A stretch of DNA of 64,000 bases, from assembly GCA_965198655.1 (NCBI GenBank), contig OZ240668.1, positions 2,046,001 to 2,110,000 on the forward strand, read 5' to 3'. The notes beneath the pieces are model-generated. The model was not told where the DNA came from. It searched no databases and saw only the letters and a program-made list of their open reading frames with translations. Positions 42,667 through 56,395 of this stretch are shown piece after piece (positions within the stretch are counted from its first letter, which is position 1; each line of letters opens with the position of its first letter). This DNA comes from Lichenicola sp965198655 (GTDB lineage: Bacteria; Pseudomonadota; Alphaproteobacteria; Acetobacterales; Acetobacteraceae). The position numbers were made by a program, and so were the translations under genes.

Positions 42667-43635
42667 TCAGGCCGTCCCCGGGAGCGCCTTGATGCAGAAA
42701 TGCACCAGCGCGCTGTAGAGCTGCCGTTCACGGTTTTCCCTCACGGTGTCCGGGGTGACGCGGGCGATCCCGTTCCGGCTGCGGACGGACGCATACCAGT
42801 GCACCACCCGCGTCTCCGGCGGCAGCACCCGTTGCAGGCGAGCTGATCGGACGGTCCGGAACCAGTGCTCCGAGATCTCGGGCGGCAGCGGGTAGAAGAC
42901 GCGAGGCTCCTCGACCGTAAGCTCGGCCGGGCCATGACGCAGGGCGACCTCCTGCAGCAGCCTCGGGCCGAGCGCGTAGAGCCGCCGCTGTTGTTCCGGC
43001 GCCACCCTGGTCATGGACCGGAGATAGTCGGCGAACACCGCCGAGCCCTGTTCGGCACCCATGACCGCGTTGTTGATGCTGCGCGGATAGAGCCGCTCGA
43101 CCCGCCGGAACGCCATCCAGCCGTGCGGCATCCGTTTCAAGCCCTTCCGCAGCAGGTCGAGCGACAGGTGGCGGGCCAGCACGAGGACCGAGCGCGAGGC
43201 GCGTGCGGCCGCCGGCCAGACGATGACCTCGCTGCCGACCACGTTGCGTGACCGGGTGAGCGGAAGCAGCGACCCGACCGTGACGGTGTCGAGATCGAGG
43301 TAGATCCCGCCCTCCAGGAACAGGATCGCCGCGCGCAGCACGTCGGAGCGCGTCACCGGACGGTCCAGCCGTCGGTAGAGCGCCTCCAGCGCGCCGCGTA
43401 GGCCCAGGATCTCGTCGGCGCGGGCCAGGCACGCCCCGGCATCGAGTCGACAAAGCCGCACCCCAGGTGCCGCCAGGAGCGCGCGCAGCGGGTCGCCGTC
43501 CTCCAACCGGTCGGTGTGGTGCAGGACGATCTCCGGGATCTCGCTCCGCTCCGCCGCCGACAGCACCGCGAAGGCGTAGGCCCAGGGCAGGCTGGCGCCG
43601 ATCCAGCAGAAATGCAGTCGGGCGGGGATCGGCAT
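42667..43635 (-). CDS. Glycosyltransferase with DXD motif (Gly_transf_sug-like)
   Basis: Cytoplasmic GT-A-type enzyme of 322 residues. It opens with IPARLHFCWIGASLPWAYAF and has the hallmark TRSDVLRAAILFLEGGIYLD followed by LDT, which is the DXD type metal site of this family. The remainder contains INNAVMGAEQGSAVF and PRVFYPLPPEIS. The ATG at 43635 is preferred to a longer reading reaching 43878 that overlaps the divergent gene's leader. It is divergent from a GT4 gene. The sugar is unknown. Confidence 0.82.
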   Translation of the reverse strand: MPIPARLHFCWIGASLPWAYAFAVLSAAERSEIPEIVLHHTDRLEDGDPLRALLAAPGVRLCRLDAGACLARADEILGLRGALEALYRRLDRPVTRSDVLRAAILFLEGGIYLDLDTVTVGSLLPLTRSRNVVGSEVIVWPAAARASRSVLVLARHLSLDLLRKGLKRMPHGWMAFRRVERLYPRSINNAVMGAEQGSAVFADYLRSMTRVAPEQQRRLYALGPRLLQEVALRHGPAELTVEEPRVFYPLPPEISEHWFRTVRSARLQRVLPPETRVVHWYASVRSRNGIARVTPDTVRENRERQLYSALVHFCIKALPGTA

Positions 43636-43774
43636 GGTATGGAACGGCCCGAGGATGGATGCGCCGCAAGCTATTCGGCGTCCGCCGGGGAATATCAACC
43701 CGGACCGTGCCACTGCGGCACCTTGTCCCGTCCTGCCCAACCTCGGCATATGCGCCTGCAACCGCGGGACGGAC

Positions 43775-44956
43775 GTGGTGGACGAGTTCGAGCCGAACCG
43801 GAACGACGCGCGGCGCGGCAGGCCGATCGCGGCGATCTTCCGCCAGAACCTGTTCCGGATCTCCGAGTCGTTCATCACGGAGCAGGCGCAGCAACTGCAA
43901 CGCTACCAGCCGCTCTACCTGGGTCGGCTGCGCTACGGCCCCGCCCCGGATGGCGCGCGCTCTCTGGCGCTGCGCGACGGCGGCGGCTGGCGGTCGACGC
44001 TCGGCATCGGCCGGCAGATGACCACCCGCTCCGCAGCACCGTTCCTACGCGTGCTTGGGGCGGTGCGGCCGTCGCTGATCCACGCCCATTTCGGCATCGA
44101 CAGCGTGCACGCCCTGAAGCTGGCGCGCAGCCTGGGCGTGCCGCTGGTCACCACCTTCCACGGATACGACGCCACCCTTTCGACCGCCGCCCTGCTGAGC
44201 TCGCCGGCCTGGATGCACTACCCGCTGTTCCGGCACCGTCTGGCCCGGCACGGCGACCTGTTCCTGTGCGTGTCCGCGTTCATCCGCGAGCGGGTGCTGG
44301 CGATGGGCTTCCCCGAGCAGCGCACGCTCGTGCATTACACCGGGGTGGACTGGAGGTCGATCCGGCCCCGCGACCCGGCCGAGGAAACCGGGATGGTCCT
44401 GCACGTCGGCCGCCTGGTGGAGATGAAGGGCACCGAGCACCTGATCCGCGCCTTCGCCCTGCTATCGCGGACGCGTCCGCTGCTTCGCCTCGACATCGTC
44501 GGCGACGGCCCGCTGCGCCGGCGGTTACAGGCGCTGGCCGGATCCCTGGCGCTGGAGCCGCGCGTGCGGTTCCTCGGCGCGCTCCCCCACGCCGAAGCGC
44601 TCGCCCACATGCGCCGGGCCTCGATACTCGTGCTGCCGAGCGTGCACACGCCGACCGGGCGGGTCGAAGGGCTGGGCATGGTGCTGCTGGAGGCCGCCGC
44701 AACCGGGGTGCCCGTGGTCGCGTCGCGCGTCGGCGGCATCCCGGAGGGCGTGGTGGACGGCCAGACCGGCCTGCTGGCGCCGGAGCGCGACGTCGGGGCC
44801 CTGCACGCCTGCATGGCCACGTTGCTCGACCAGCCGGACACGCGTCGCCGCATGGGTGCCGCGGCGCGCGCCCTGGTGGAGGCGCGGTTCGACATCCGCC
44901 GCCAGGGCGAGCGGCTGGAAGACCTCTACGATGCCGTCCGATCCCGTCGGCCTTGA
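43775..44956 (+). CDS. GT4-family glycosyltransferase
   Basis: Retaining glycosyltransferase with two Rossmann domains, 393 residues from the tandem GTG at 43775/43778. Typical features are IFRQNLFRISESFITEQAQQ, LIHAHFGIDSVHALKLARSL, TTFHGYDATLS, GMVLHVGRLVEMKGTEHLIR and the donor-site region VEGLGMVLLEAAATGVPVVA with SRVGGIPEGVVDGQTG. An ATG upstream at 43634 adds 47 residues and would overlap the divergent gene, so the GTG is preferred. It is followed by the radical SAM gene. Confidence 0.85.
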   Translation: MVDEFEPNRNDARRGRPIAAIFRQNLFRISESFITEQAQQLQRYQPLYLGRLRYGPAPDGARSLALRDGGGWRSTLGIGRQMTTRSAAPFLRVLGAVRPSLIHAHFGIDSVHALKLARSLGVPLVTTFHGYDATLSTAALLSSPAWMHYPLFRHRLARHGDLFLCVSAFIRERVLAMGFPEQRTLVHYTGVDWRSIRPRDPAEETGMVLHVGRLVEMKGTEHLIRAFALLSRTRPLLRLDIVGDGPLRRRLQALAGSLALEPRVRFLGALPHAEALAHMRRASILVLPSVHTPTGRVEGLGMVLLEAAATGVPVVASRVGGIPEGVVDGQTGLLAPERDVGALHACMATLLDQPDTRRRMGAAARALVEARFDIRRQGERLEDLYDAVRSRRP

Positions 44957-44995
44957 CCACAACCCGGTGCCCATTCTTTCCCCACCGGGGCCCTG

Positions 44996-46051
44996 ATGGT
45001 ATGGACCCTGGCCCGGCGGACCGGGTCCCTCCCAAGGAGCCACGTCGCCACGTTGACCAGCAGCCCGATCTCCCGCCGTGCGTCCGGCCTCGCCTCCGGG
45101 ATCCGCTTCCTCGCCCGGGTGATCGGCTCGCGCTACAACCCGCTGCTGGCGCAGGTGGTGGTCACCCGCCGCTGCAACCTGTCCTGCGGCTATTGCAACG
45201 AGTACGACAATTTTTCTCCGCCGGTGCCGCTGCGCGACCTGCTCGACCGGGTCGAGCAACTCGCGGCGCTGAGGACGGCGTCGATCACCTTCACCGGCGG
45301 CGAGCCGCTGCTCCACCCCGAGCTCGACCAGGCCGTCCGCGCCGCGCGCGCGCACGGCATGATCGTCACCACCATCACCAACGGCTTCCGCCTGACCCGG
45401 GACTGGATCGAGCGCCTCAACGAGGCCGGCCTGCAGGGCATGCAGATCAGCGTCGACAACCTCGAGCCGGACGAGGTGTCGATGAAGAGCCTCGCCTCGG
45501 TGGAAGGCAAGCTGGCGCTGCTGGCCAAGCACGCCCGGTTCAAGGTGAACGTCAACTCGGTACTCGGCATCAGCGACGAGCGCACCGAGGACGTGGTTGC
45601 GGTGGCCCGGGTCGCCGCAGGCTACGGGCTGCAACATTCGGTCGGCGTGCTGCACGACCATTCCGGCATCCTCAAGCCGCTCAGCCCCGGCCAGATGCAG
45701 GCCTACCGGCAGGTCACACGGATCTCGCCGTCGCTGGTGCACGGCCTGAACTACCGGCTGTTCCAGAAGAACCTCATGCAGGGCCGGCCCAACGACTGGA
45801 AGTGCCGCGCCGGCGCCCGCTACCTCTACGTCACCGAGGACGGCCGGGTGCACTGGTGCTCGCAGCAGCGCGGCCACCCGAACATCCCGCTGGCGGAGTA
45901 CTCGCGTGCCGACATCCGCCGCGAGTTCCACACGCCCAAATCCTGCAGCCCGACCTGCACGCTGAGCTGCGTGCACCAGATGAGCATGTTCGACCGCTAT
46001 CGCGGCGGCCAAACACCTGCAAGCAGGAACACGTTAGCCGCCGCCGAGTGA
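44996..46051 (+). CDS. Radical SAM protein with C-terminal cysteine cluster
   Basis: Protein of 351 residues. The CX3CX2C motif is in TRRCNLSCGYCNEYDN. A GGE motif follows (TFTGGEPLLHPEL) and the barrel continues with ISVDNLEPDEVSMKSL. The C-terminal region has Cys in DWKCRAGARYLYV, VHWCSQQRG and PKSCSPTCTLSCVHQ, resembling SPASM-type auxiliary cluster ligands. It lies 39 bp after a GT4 gene and converges on a flippase, so a role in modifying a cell-surface sugar or lipid is plausible. The start is uncertain: an internal GTC/TTG region near residue 17 also fits. Substrate unknown. Confidence 0.8.
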   Translation: MVWTLARRTGSLPRSHVATLTSSPISRRASGLASGIRFLARVIGSRYNPLLAQVVVTRRCNLSCGYCNEYDNFSPPVPLRDLLDRVEQLAALRTASITFTGGEPLLHPELDQAVRAARAHGMIVTTITNGFRLTRDWIERLNEAGLQGMQISVDNLEPDEVSMKSLASVEGKLALLAKHARFKVNVNSVLGISDERTEDVVAVARVAAGYGLQHSVGVLHDHSGILKPLSPGQMQAYRQVTRISPSLVHGLNYRLFQKNLMQGRPNDWKCRAGARYLYVTEDGRVHWCSQQRGHPNIPLAEYSRADIRREFHTPKSCSPTCTLSCVHQMSMFDRYRGGQTPASRNTLAAAE

Positions 46052-46068
46052 TCCCGCACTGCCGATGG

Positions 46069-47511
46069 TCAGGCACGGCCCCGGTCGTAACGCAGCAGCC
46101 CCAGGAAACATAGCGCCGTCGCCCCCAGCACCAAGCCGAGCCGTGCCGCGGCACCTTTCGGCACGAGGGGCCCCGCCACCTCGACCACGGCCACCAGCAG
46201 GGCAATGGCGACCGCCGGAGCGCGGAACACGCGCCCCAGCGCCTGGAGGTCGATCGCCTCGTGCCGCCTCAGGAACAGGACGCCCCAGACCAGCAGCAGC
46301 GGGTAGATGCCGAGCCAGATCGCCGACGTGGCGAGCAGCCCGGCCCGGACCGGCAGGGTGGCGCCGGCGACCCCGATGCCGCCTGCCAGCAGCAGCAGCG
46401 TCACCCCGGATAGGCGGGCGGCCATGCCGGGCCGTCCCGATCCCAGCATGACCGTGAACAGCGGCTGGCAGAGCACGCGCAACAGCGCCGCCGCCGCCAG
46501 CAGCTCCATTGGCCCGGCGGCGGCAGCATAGCTCCTGCCGTGCCGGTCATGCAGCAGCGCCGTGAGCGGACCGGCACCGAGCACTAGAGCCGCCGCCAGC
46601 GGCGCCACCAGGGTCGCGATCTTGCGAAGCGACCAGGCCAGGATCTGCGTGAGGTCGCCGCGCAAGGCCGAGACACGGGCCAGCACCGGCAGCCCGGTGC
46701 GGTTGACCAGGGTCGCCACCGCCATCGCCGGCTCCATTGCCACGTCGAACGCGACCCGATACACCGCCAGCGCGGAAGCGCCGTAGAACCAGCCCACCAG
46801 CAGGTAGTCGACGTTCTTGAACGCTTGCTCGGACGCGTCCGCCAACGCCGCCCGCAGCCCGAAGCGCACCAGCCCGGCGATGGTCCGCGACCGGAACCGG
46901 AGCCTCGGTCTGAACCGACGTGCCGTGGTGGCGCCGACCAGGATGAACAGGCCGCTCAAGACGTAGCCCGCCACCAGTGCCCAAGCGCCCGCCCCGCCGA
47001 TGCCGAGCGCCAGGCGGATGGCCGCCGCAGCGGCCGTCGCCCCCAGGTTGACCATGGCGATGCGCCTGTATTGCAGGTCCCGGCTCATTAGCGCCAGCGG
47101 CACCACCGCTGCGCCGACCAGAGGCTGCTTGGCCGCGACGGCGATGAAGTAGCCTGTCATCCCGGTCACGCCGTAGAGCGTCCCGATCCAGGGTGCTGCG
47201 AGCAGGGTCAGCCCGCTCGTCACCGTGGCGACGCCGAGCACGTACCAGAACACCGTGTCGAGCTGCGCGCGGTTGACCGACCGGGCCTGGATCAGCGCCG
47301 AGCCGATGCCCAGGCCGTTGAAGGCCTCGACCACCATGCCGGTGGACAGCACCAGCGAGGCGATCCCGATCTGGTTCCTGGTGAGCAGCAGCAGCATCGC
47401 CAGGGTCGTCAGCAGGTCGACGATCCTGGCGACGATCATGGCGCCGCCCAGCCAGTTGAAGCCCCGGCCGAGCTGCCGGTGATGCTCGTCCGGATCGGCC
47501 AGGCCACTCAT
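46069..47511 (-). CDS. Oligosaccharide flippase (Wzx-like, MATE/MVF fold)
   Basis: Polytopic inner-membrane protein of 480 residues with about twelve hydrophobic segments. The N-terminal NWLGGAMIVARIVDLLTTLA, QIGIASLVLSTGMVVEAFNG and LGIGSALIQAR are typical of lipid-linked-oligosaccharide flippases of the polysaccharide-export type (RfbX/Wzx). The central YLLVGWFYGASALAVYRVAF is also common there. The ATG overlaps the stop of the GT4 gene before it (ATGA), so both are translated together. Confidence 0.85.
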   Translation of the reverse strand: MSGLADPDEHHRQLGRGFNWLGGAMIVARIVDLLTTLAMLLLLTRNQIGIASLVLSTGMVVEAFNGLGIGSALIQARSVNRAQLDTVFWYVLGVATVTSGLTLLAAPWIGTLYGVTGMTGYFIAVAAKQPLVGAAVVPLALMSRDLQYRRIAMVNLGATAAAAAIRLALGIGGAGAWALVAGYVLSGLFILVGATTARRFRPRLRFRSRTIAGLVRFGLRAALADASEQAFKNVDYLLVGWFYGASALAVYRVAFDVAMEPAMAVATLVNRTGLPVLARVSALRGDLTQILAWSLRKIATLVAPLAAALVLGAGPLTALLHDRHGRSYAAAAGPMELLAAAALLRVLCQPLFTVMLGSGRPGMAARLSGVTLLLLAGGIGVAGATLPVRAGLLATSAIWLGIYPLLLVWGVLFLRRHEAIDLQALGRVFRAPAVAIALLVAVVEVAGPLVPKGAAARLGLVLGATALCFLGLLRYDRGRA

Positions 47512-48818
47512 CCGGTCCCGGGACCGCCGGCGGCAAAGCGGGCTGGCTCCGGCGGCAGCACCCAGGACCGCGTGCGCATCAGGTGCAGCAGCCAGCGCAC
47601 CGAGCGGGACAGCCAGGCGCGTCGCTGCGCCGGTCCCCAACTGCCTGGTTCCTGCCGCGGCGCGTGCAGCCGTTCCGCGGCGATGTCGGCAATTCGGCGT
47701 GCGCGCGCTTCCCAGGTGAGGTCGGCGCTGTCTGCCAAGGCGGCCGCGGCGAGGCTTGCCGCGAGCGCGCCGTCATCGATCAGCGTGCGAAGCCCGTCAA
47801 CCAGCGACTCCACCCGGTTCGGTCGGCATAGGAAGGCGTTCTCCCGGTGCCGCAGGACCTCGCGCACGTCGGGCGTGTCGCCGGCCAGGATCGGACGACC
47901 GGATGCCATGTAAAGGAAGATCTTCAGCGGCAGCACGGTGGAGCCGAACCGTTCCAGCGGCTCCGAGGATGGCGGTATCAGCAGGATGTCGGCGGCGAAG
48001 ATGTAGCGCGCGAGGGTTTCGGGCGATTGCCAGGCGACGATCCGGACGTTGGGGAGAGTGGCCGCCATCGTCTCGATCGGCCCGACGCCCTGGGAACCGA
48101 CCAGGACGAAGGAAAGCTCGGGCAGCCGTTTTGCCGCCTCCATGACCAGCCCGAGCCCCTTCTTGTGGTTGAGGCGCCCGGTATAGATCACCGTCTTCGC
48201 ATGGTGCGGAACGCCGATCGTCTGCTTGGCTGTCTCAACCGTGATGGACGGTTGCAGACGTTGCGGCGCGAAGCCGTTGCGCACGCAGTGCAGCTTGGCG
48301 GGTGGAACCCCGAGATCGAGATAGGCCGTCCTGGTGTAGTCCGAGTGGCAGATGTTGACCAGGAAGCTCTGGTCGCAGTTCAAACGATAGATCCAACGCC
48401 GCAACGGCGGGATCTGATCGGACCACGGCCGATAATGATCGAAGATGACCATCCTGCCGAGCAGCGTCGCGGTCCAAGCAATCCAAAGGTTGCGCGTATA
48501 GATCAGGTCGGCCTGCCAATACTCCTGGTGCATCGGGAGCGTGAGTCCGCAGGATAGGTGCCGCAGCATGGCCGGACGGATCGGCGCCTTGGCACGCAAG
48601 ATCGACATCCCGGCAAGGCGGCGGACCACGTCGATGTCGGCATCCCGTGCAAACGGGACATGCAACCATGCCTTCGTCACCAGAGACACCAGGCACCTGG
48701 CAGTGTTGACGAAGACCTCTGCATCCGCCTCCGGACTAGGAAGCGGGTTCTCGAACGTGAACAGGATTTTCAGAGACGGTCGGGACGGGCTCAACTCGAT
48801 CTCGCCAACCCAGTTCAC
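47508..48818 (-). CDS. GT4-family glycosyltransferase adjoining the rRNA operon
   Basis: Retaining glycosyltransferase of 436 residues. It has LKILFTFENPLPSPEADAEV at the start, DLIYTRNLWIAWTATLLGRM, KTVIYTGRLNHKKGLGLVME and the C-terminal donor site region IPPSSEPLERFGSTVLPLKI with FLYMASGRPILAGDTP. The start is a GTG ten bases from the end of tRNA-fMet with no Shine-Dalgarno; TTG at codon 9 is a second choice. No promoter or terminator is evident between the tRNA and the gene, so read-through from the rRNA operon is possible. Confidence 0.85.
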   Translation of the reverse strand: MNWVGEIELSPSRPSLKILFTFENPLPSPEADAEVFVNTARCLVSLVTKAWLHVPFARDADIDVVRRLAGMSILRAKAPIRPAMLRHLSCGLTLPMHQEYWQADLIYTRNLWIAWTATLLGRMVIFDHYRPWSDQIPPLRRWIYRLNCDQSFLVNICHSDYTRTAYLDLGVPPAKLHCVRNGFAPQRLQPSITVETAKQTIGVPHHAKTVIYTGRLNHKKGLGLVMEAAKRLPELSFVLVGSQGVGPIETMAATLPNVRIVAWQSPETLARYIFAADILLIPPSSEPLERFGSTVLPLKIFLYMASGRPILAGDTPDVREVLRHRENAFLCRPNRVESLVDGLRTLIDDGALAASLAAAALADSADLTWEARARRIADIAAERLHAPRQEPGSWGPAQRRAWLSRSVRWLLHLMRTRSWVLPPEPARFAAGGPGTG

Positions 48819-48828
48819 ATGGTTTGGT

Positions 48829-48902
<74 letters not shown>

Positions 48903-48963
48903 TGGGTGATGGTGTATGCGCCATGTGGGCGCGCGGCGTGTGGTGTTGCGTTGCCTTGGAGGA

Positions 48964-49078
48964 CCTGGCGGCGACCGACTTTCCCGCGGCTTAAGCCGCA
49001 GTATCATAGGCGCTGGGGGTTTTCACGGCCGAGTTCGGGATGGGATCGGGTGGATCATTCCCCGCCATGGCCACCAGG
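48964..49078 (-). rRNA. rrf: 5S ribosomal RNA
   Basis: About 115 nt with complementary ends CCTGG / CCAGG and the conserved central parts, including on the RNA strand CGAACTCGGCCGTGAAA and CCCCCAGCGCC. It follows 23S after about 125 bp, as usual. Confidence 0.93.
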
Positions 49079-49204
49079 TCGTCCAAGGCATCGCTGGGCG
49101 AGTGGGGGGTTGGTGCGTGCGTGTGCGTATCGGAGCTCATGGCTGTGGATGATTTCTATGCATGTGGTTCTGGCCCTGGGGTCGAGACCCTGGGGACCAT
49201 ACGG

Positions 49205-51955
<2,751 letters not shown>

Positions 51956-52234
51956 ATCGCCCCACATGCACAGAAACCAGCCACAGCTCACGCCGCAAAC
52001 CAATCCCTGAACAAACAAGACCATCATCCGAGCACGTACAACTACGCTCTCGATATACACACTCGCGCTCCTGACCCTCGAGCCAGAAACGCGCCAACCT
52101 CTTCACTTGTCCAAAGAACACCTGGATTACCGAACGACCAGCACAACACCGACGCTCCGCGCCTCGTGCCGTGACAGGACACCCGATCGGATACCCCCCG
52201 TGATGATGCCAACGCACCCCGTCCATCGCACCCA
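51956..52234 (-). other. 23S–tRNA-Ala spacer, no gene seen
   Basis: A spacer of about 280 bp, part of the rRNA transcript. It contains A/C-rich plus-strand text and presumably the processing stem of 23S. I see no coding frame with coding character. Confidence 0.6.
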
Positions 52235-52310
52235 TGGTGGAGGCGGACGGGATCGAACCGACGACCCCCTGCTTGCAAAGCAGGTGCTCTCCCAGCTGAG
52301 CTACGCCCCC
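52235..52310 (-). tRNA. tRNA-Ala (TGC)
   Basis: 76 nt including an encoded CCA. GGGGGCG pairs with the acceptor 3' side CGCCTCC (G-T at one pair), the anticodon loop is TTTGCAA (TGC), and the T-loop is GGTTCGATCC. It lies in the 16S-23S spacer as expected. Confidence 0.96.
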
Positions 52311-52321
52311 AAGCCAAGAAA

Positions 52322-52398
<77 letters not shown>

Positions 52399-52602
52399 CA
52401 AAGCATGAACCCAGACGGGCATCATCACAGGAAGGGATATGCTGACGGCGCCGCAAACAACCCAGCACACACAAGCGCCAGATCGTCGACACCAGGCCAT
52501 GACGCCCAGGCGTGCCTTCGTTGATCCAACAAAGGACTTGGCTTGCGGACAAGAGTTCAAGACAACAAGGCTTCCACCTCGTCCTCGTCAAACCCTATCC
52601 TT

Positions 52603-54112
<1,510 letters not shown>

Positions 54113-54407
54113 GTTCATCCCGTCCAACGCATAACACGCCAAACGATCAGAACAGATCCAAACCTCAAACCTCAAGCATCGTCAAACAATACTGTCTATA
54201 CCAAAGATACACCAGCATCGCCGAACAACACCAAAGCCAAAGCCCGGAACATAAACCCGAACCCCAAACCCAGCATCCACATGAAGCCCAGTCAACAAAA
54301 GCTAACCAAACAACACGCGCAACAGCGCCGCCAACATATCCCTTCCATCCAGATTCACATGTCAAAGGAACATACCATCCAGGATACCCGCCCGAACAGG
54401 GGCACAG

Positions 54408-54436
54408 ACCCTAGCAAAACTGGCAAGGAAGAGCAA
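54408..54436 (-). promoter_or_regulatory. Candidate rrn promoter P2
   Basis: On the minus strand TTGCTC (54431-54436) and TAGGGT (54408-54413) are separated by exactly 17 bp, about 295 bp upstream of 16S. Matches to the sigma-70 consensus are four of six and three of six, so the call is tentative. Confidence 0.4.
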
Positions 54437-54461
54437 GCTCCATCCGCCAGCGGCGAACGGG

Positions 54462-54490
54462 GATTTAGGCCCCAATAGACATAGCGTCAA
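54462..54490 (-). promoter_or_regulatory. Candidate rrn promoter P1
   Basis: On the minus strand TTGACG (54485-54490) is followed after exactly 17 bp by TAAATC (54462-54467). It is the best −35 match in the leader region facing the 16S gene. Tandem P1/P2 layout with the site at 54408 is common for rRNA operons. Confidence 0.45.
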
Positions 54491-54693
54491 GCGGGGATGA
54501 CGCAAGAAACTGCTGCCCACCCTCTTTTGGCTCCAGCGGCGCCCTCCAACCTCTTGGCTCGGCCGATTCACCAACCGGTCGGTCAGCGTTGACAACACTC
54601 CGATATCTGCTTTGCTGATGCCGTCAACGTTGGACCCGATCGCATCCGAGCTCGGCCATCCTGCCTGGCCAAGCGATGCGGCAGGGACATGCC

Positions 54694-55326
54694 ATGGCGG
54701 ACCAGGACGATCGTTCAGGGCCAAAGCGGCAGCAGATCATCCACGGTGCCGAGATCGTCTTCACCGAGTGCGGCTACGAGGGCGCCAGCATGTCGCGCAT
54801 CGCGCTGCAGGCAGCGGTTTCCAAGGGCACGCTCTACAACTACTTCGCCAGTAAGTCCGACCTGTTCGCGGCCTTCGTGTCGCAGAAGGCGGCCACCACC
54901 TTGTCGCAGGTGTTCGAGCCGGTTGCCGACCAGGGCCACCTCGACGTCATCCTGCACGAGATCGGCCGACGCATGGTCCGACAGATCCTGTCTCCCGGCA
55001 GCCTCGTGCTGTTCCGGATCGTGATGTCCGAAGCCGGCAAGTTCCCGCACCTGGCCCGGATCTACTGGGACGCCGGGCCGCAGATGGCGCTGCTGCACAT
55101 GGCGGACTGGCTGACCGGGCAGATGCGCAGCGGCATCCTGCGTCACGCCGACCCTCATGTCGCCGCCGGGCAGTTCTTCGCGCTGTGCCAGGCGCCAGCC
55201 TGCACCAAGCGCCGCCTGCAACTGGTCTCGGACCTTTCGCCTGGCGAGATCGAGGCCATCATCGACGGAGCGGTGCGCGTGTTCCTTGACAGCTACGCGG
55301 TGCCCGACCCCGCCCCGTCAAGGTGA
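54694..55326 (+). CDS. TetR/AcrR-family transcriptional regulator
   Basis: Regulator of 210 residues. The N-terminal helix-turn-helix reads AEIVFTECGYEGASMSRIAL then VSKGTLYNYFASKSDLFAAF, the standard TetR pattern. The C-terminal part resembles the AcrR-type ligand domain (VLHEIGRRM, LFRIVMSEAGKFPHLARIYW). The ATG at 54694 follows AGGGAC; one six codons upstream is possible. No adjacent efflux gene was found, so the target is unknown. Confidence 0.9.
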   Translation: MADQDDRSGPKRQQIIHGAEIVFTECGYEGASMSRIALQAAVSKGTLYNYFASKSDLFAAFVSQKAATTLSQVFEPVADQGHLDVILHEIGRRMVRQILSPGSLVLFRIVMSEAGKFPHLARIYWDAGPQMALLHMADWLTGQMRSGILRHADPHVAAGQFFALCQAPACTKRRLQLVSDLSPGEIEAIIDGAVRVFLDSYAVPDPAPSR

Positions 55327-55403
55327 TCCCGCCCGGGCCGGCCCCGAGCCCCTTGCGGCGCCCGACGCGAGAAGCTACGAACCGCGCCATGCTCCATGGT
55401 CGT

Positions 55404-55478
<75 letters not shown>

Positions 55479-55530
55479 GCCAACAGGACCTCTTCCCCGA
55501 CATCGCGTGCGACGCTTACCCTGGGCCGCC

Positions 55531-55722
55531 ATGACCAAGCCTTCCGAACCCGGTCCGTCCCAGGCCGCCAGACAGGACGCCGAGCGCCAGGCACGGCTCG
55601 CACGCGAGGCAGCCGCCTTGCGGGAAAACCTTCGTCGCCGCAAGCAGCAGCACCGTGCAAGACGGGAAGCGACGCAGCCTCTGGAAGACGGCGAACCGGC
55701 GGAGGCTGGCGAATGTCTCTAG
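55531..55722 (+). CDS. Small charged protein before dcd
   Basis: A 63-residue protein starting at ATG 55531, rich in Arg, Glu and Ala (AARQDAERQARLAREAAALR and ENLRRRKQQHRARRE). It is likely a single basic helix with a disordered tail. I do not recognise a family. Codon usage fits the genome and the length is stable up to the stop 104 bp before dcd. A role in nucleic-acid binding is possible, without proof. Confidence 0.6.
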   Translation: MTKPSEPGPSQAARQDAERQARLAREAAALRENLRRRKQQHRARREATQPLEDGEPAEAGECL

Positions 55723-55825
55723 GCCGGCGATTGCCCACCCGGCTGAAGCCGGGCTAGTGCTCCTGCATGGGACCGTCCCCGGCCCGCATCGGGCCTCGGG
55801 GACCATCGCCACGAGGATCGCGTTC

Positions 55826-56380
55826 ATGCCGGTCATGCCCGATAGCTGGATCCGCCGGATGGCGACGGAGCAGGCGATGATCGAGCCGTTCGTCGAAACC
55901 CAGAACCGCGACGGCGTCATCAGCTACGGCCTGTCCTCCTACGGCTACGACGCGCGCGTGGCCTCCGAGTTCAAGGTGTTCACCAACGTCGACAGCGTCA
56001 CCGTAGACCCGAAGAACTTCAGTGAGCAGAGCTTCGTGTCCCGCACCGGTCCGGTGTGCATCATTCCGCCCAACAGCTTCGCCCTGGCGCACACCATCGA
56101 GGTGTTCCGCATCCCGCGCGACGTGCTGGTGATCTGCCTGGGCAAGTCGACCTATGCCCGGTGTGGCATCATCGTCAACGTCACCCCGCTCGAGCCGGAA
56201 TGGGAGGGCCAGGTCACGATCGAGATCAGCAACACTACCCCGCTTCCCGCCCGGATCTACGCCAACGAGGGCATCTGCCAGTTCCTGTTCCTGCAGGGTG
56301 CGGGACCGTGCGAGGTGAGCTATGCCGACAAGGCCGGCAAGTACATGGGCCAGCGCGGCGTCGCCACGCCGCGCATGTAA
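55826..56380 (+). CDS. dcd: dCTP deaminase
   Basis: Converts dCTP to dUTP, 184 residues. Typical blocks are SWIRRMATEQAMIEPFVETQ, SYGLSSYGYDARVASEFKVF, ARCGIIVNVTPLEPEWEGQV (with the catalytic Glu) and EISNTTPLPARIYANEGICQ, then ending KYMGQRGVATPRM. The ATG at 55826 follows GAGG; a second ATG three codons later is possible. It is followed after 15 bp by murA. Confidence 0.95.
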   Translation: MPVMPDSWIRRMATEQAMIEPFVETQNRDGVISYGLSSYGYDARVASEFKVFTNVDSVTVDPKNFSEQSFVSRTGPVCIIPPNSFALAHTIEVFRIPRDVLVICLGKSTYARCGIIVNVTPLEPEWEGQVTIEISNTTPLPARIYANEGICQFLFLQGAGPCEVSYADKAGKYMGQRGVATPRM

Positions 56381-56395
56381 CGGAGAGCGCGTGCG

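Larger units (their letters stand above)
54113..54693. other. rRNA leader and divergent promoter region, no gene seen
   Basis: The 580 bp between 16S and the TetR gene lack a convincing gene. The part nearest 16S (54120-54350) is strongly strand-biased (A/C-rich on plus, G/T-rich on the transcribed strand), as in ribosomal leaders. The distal part must carry promoters for the rRNA operon on one strand and for TetR on the other. Confidence 0.6.

Noticed and set aside
44957..44995. Possible terminator in the short gap between GT4 and radical SAM genes
   Set aside because: The CCCCACCGGGGCC stretch can fold weakly but no T-tract follows, so the genes are treated as one operon.
43516..46113. A long plus-strand frame of 865 codons over the GT4 and radical SAM genes
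   Set aside because: It is Arg/Pro/Ala-rich without motifs, while the other plus frames carry GT4 and CX3CX2C signatures.
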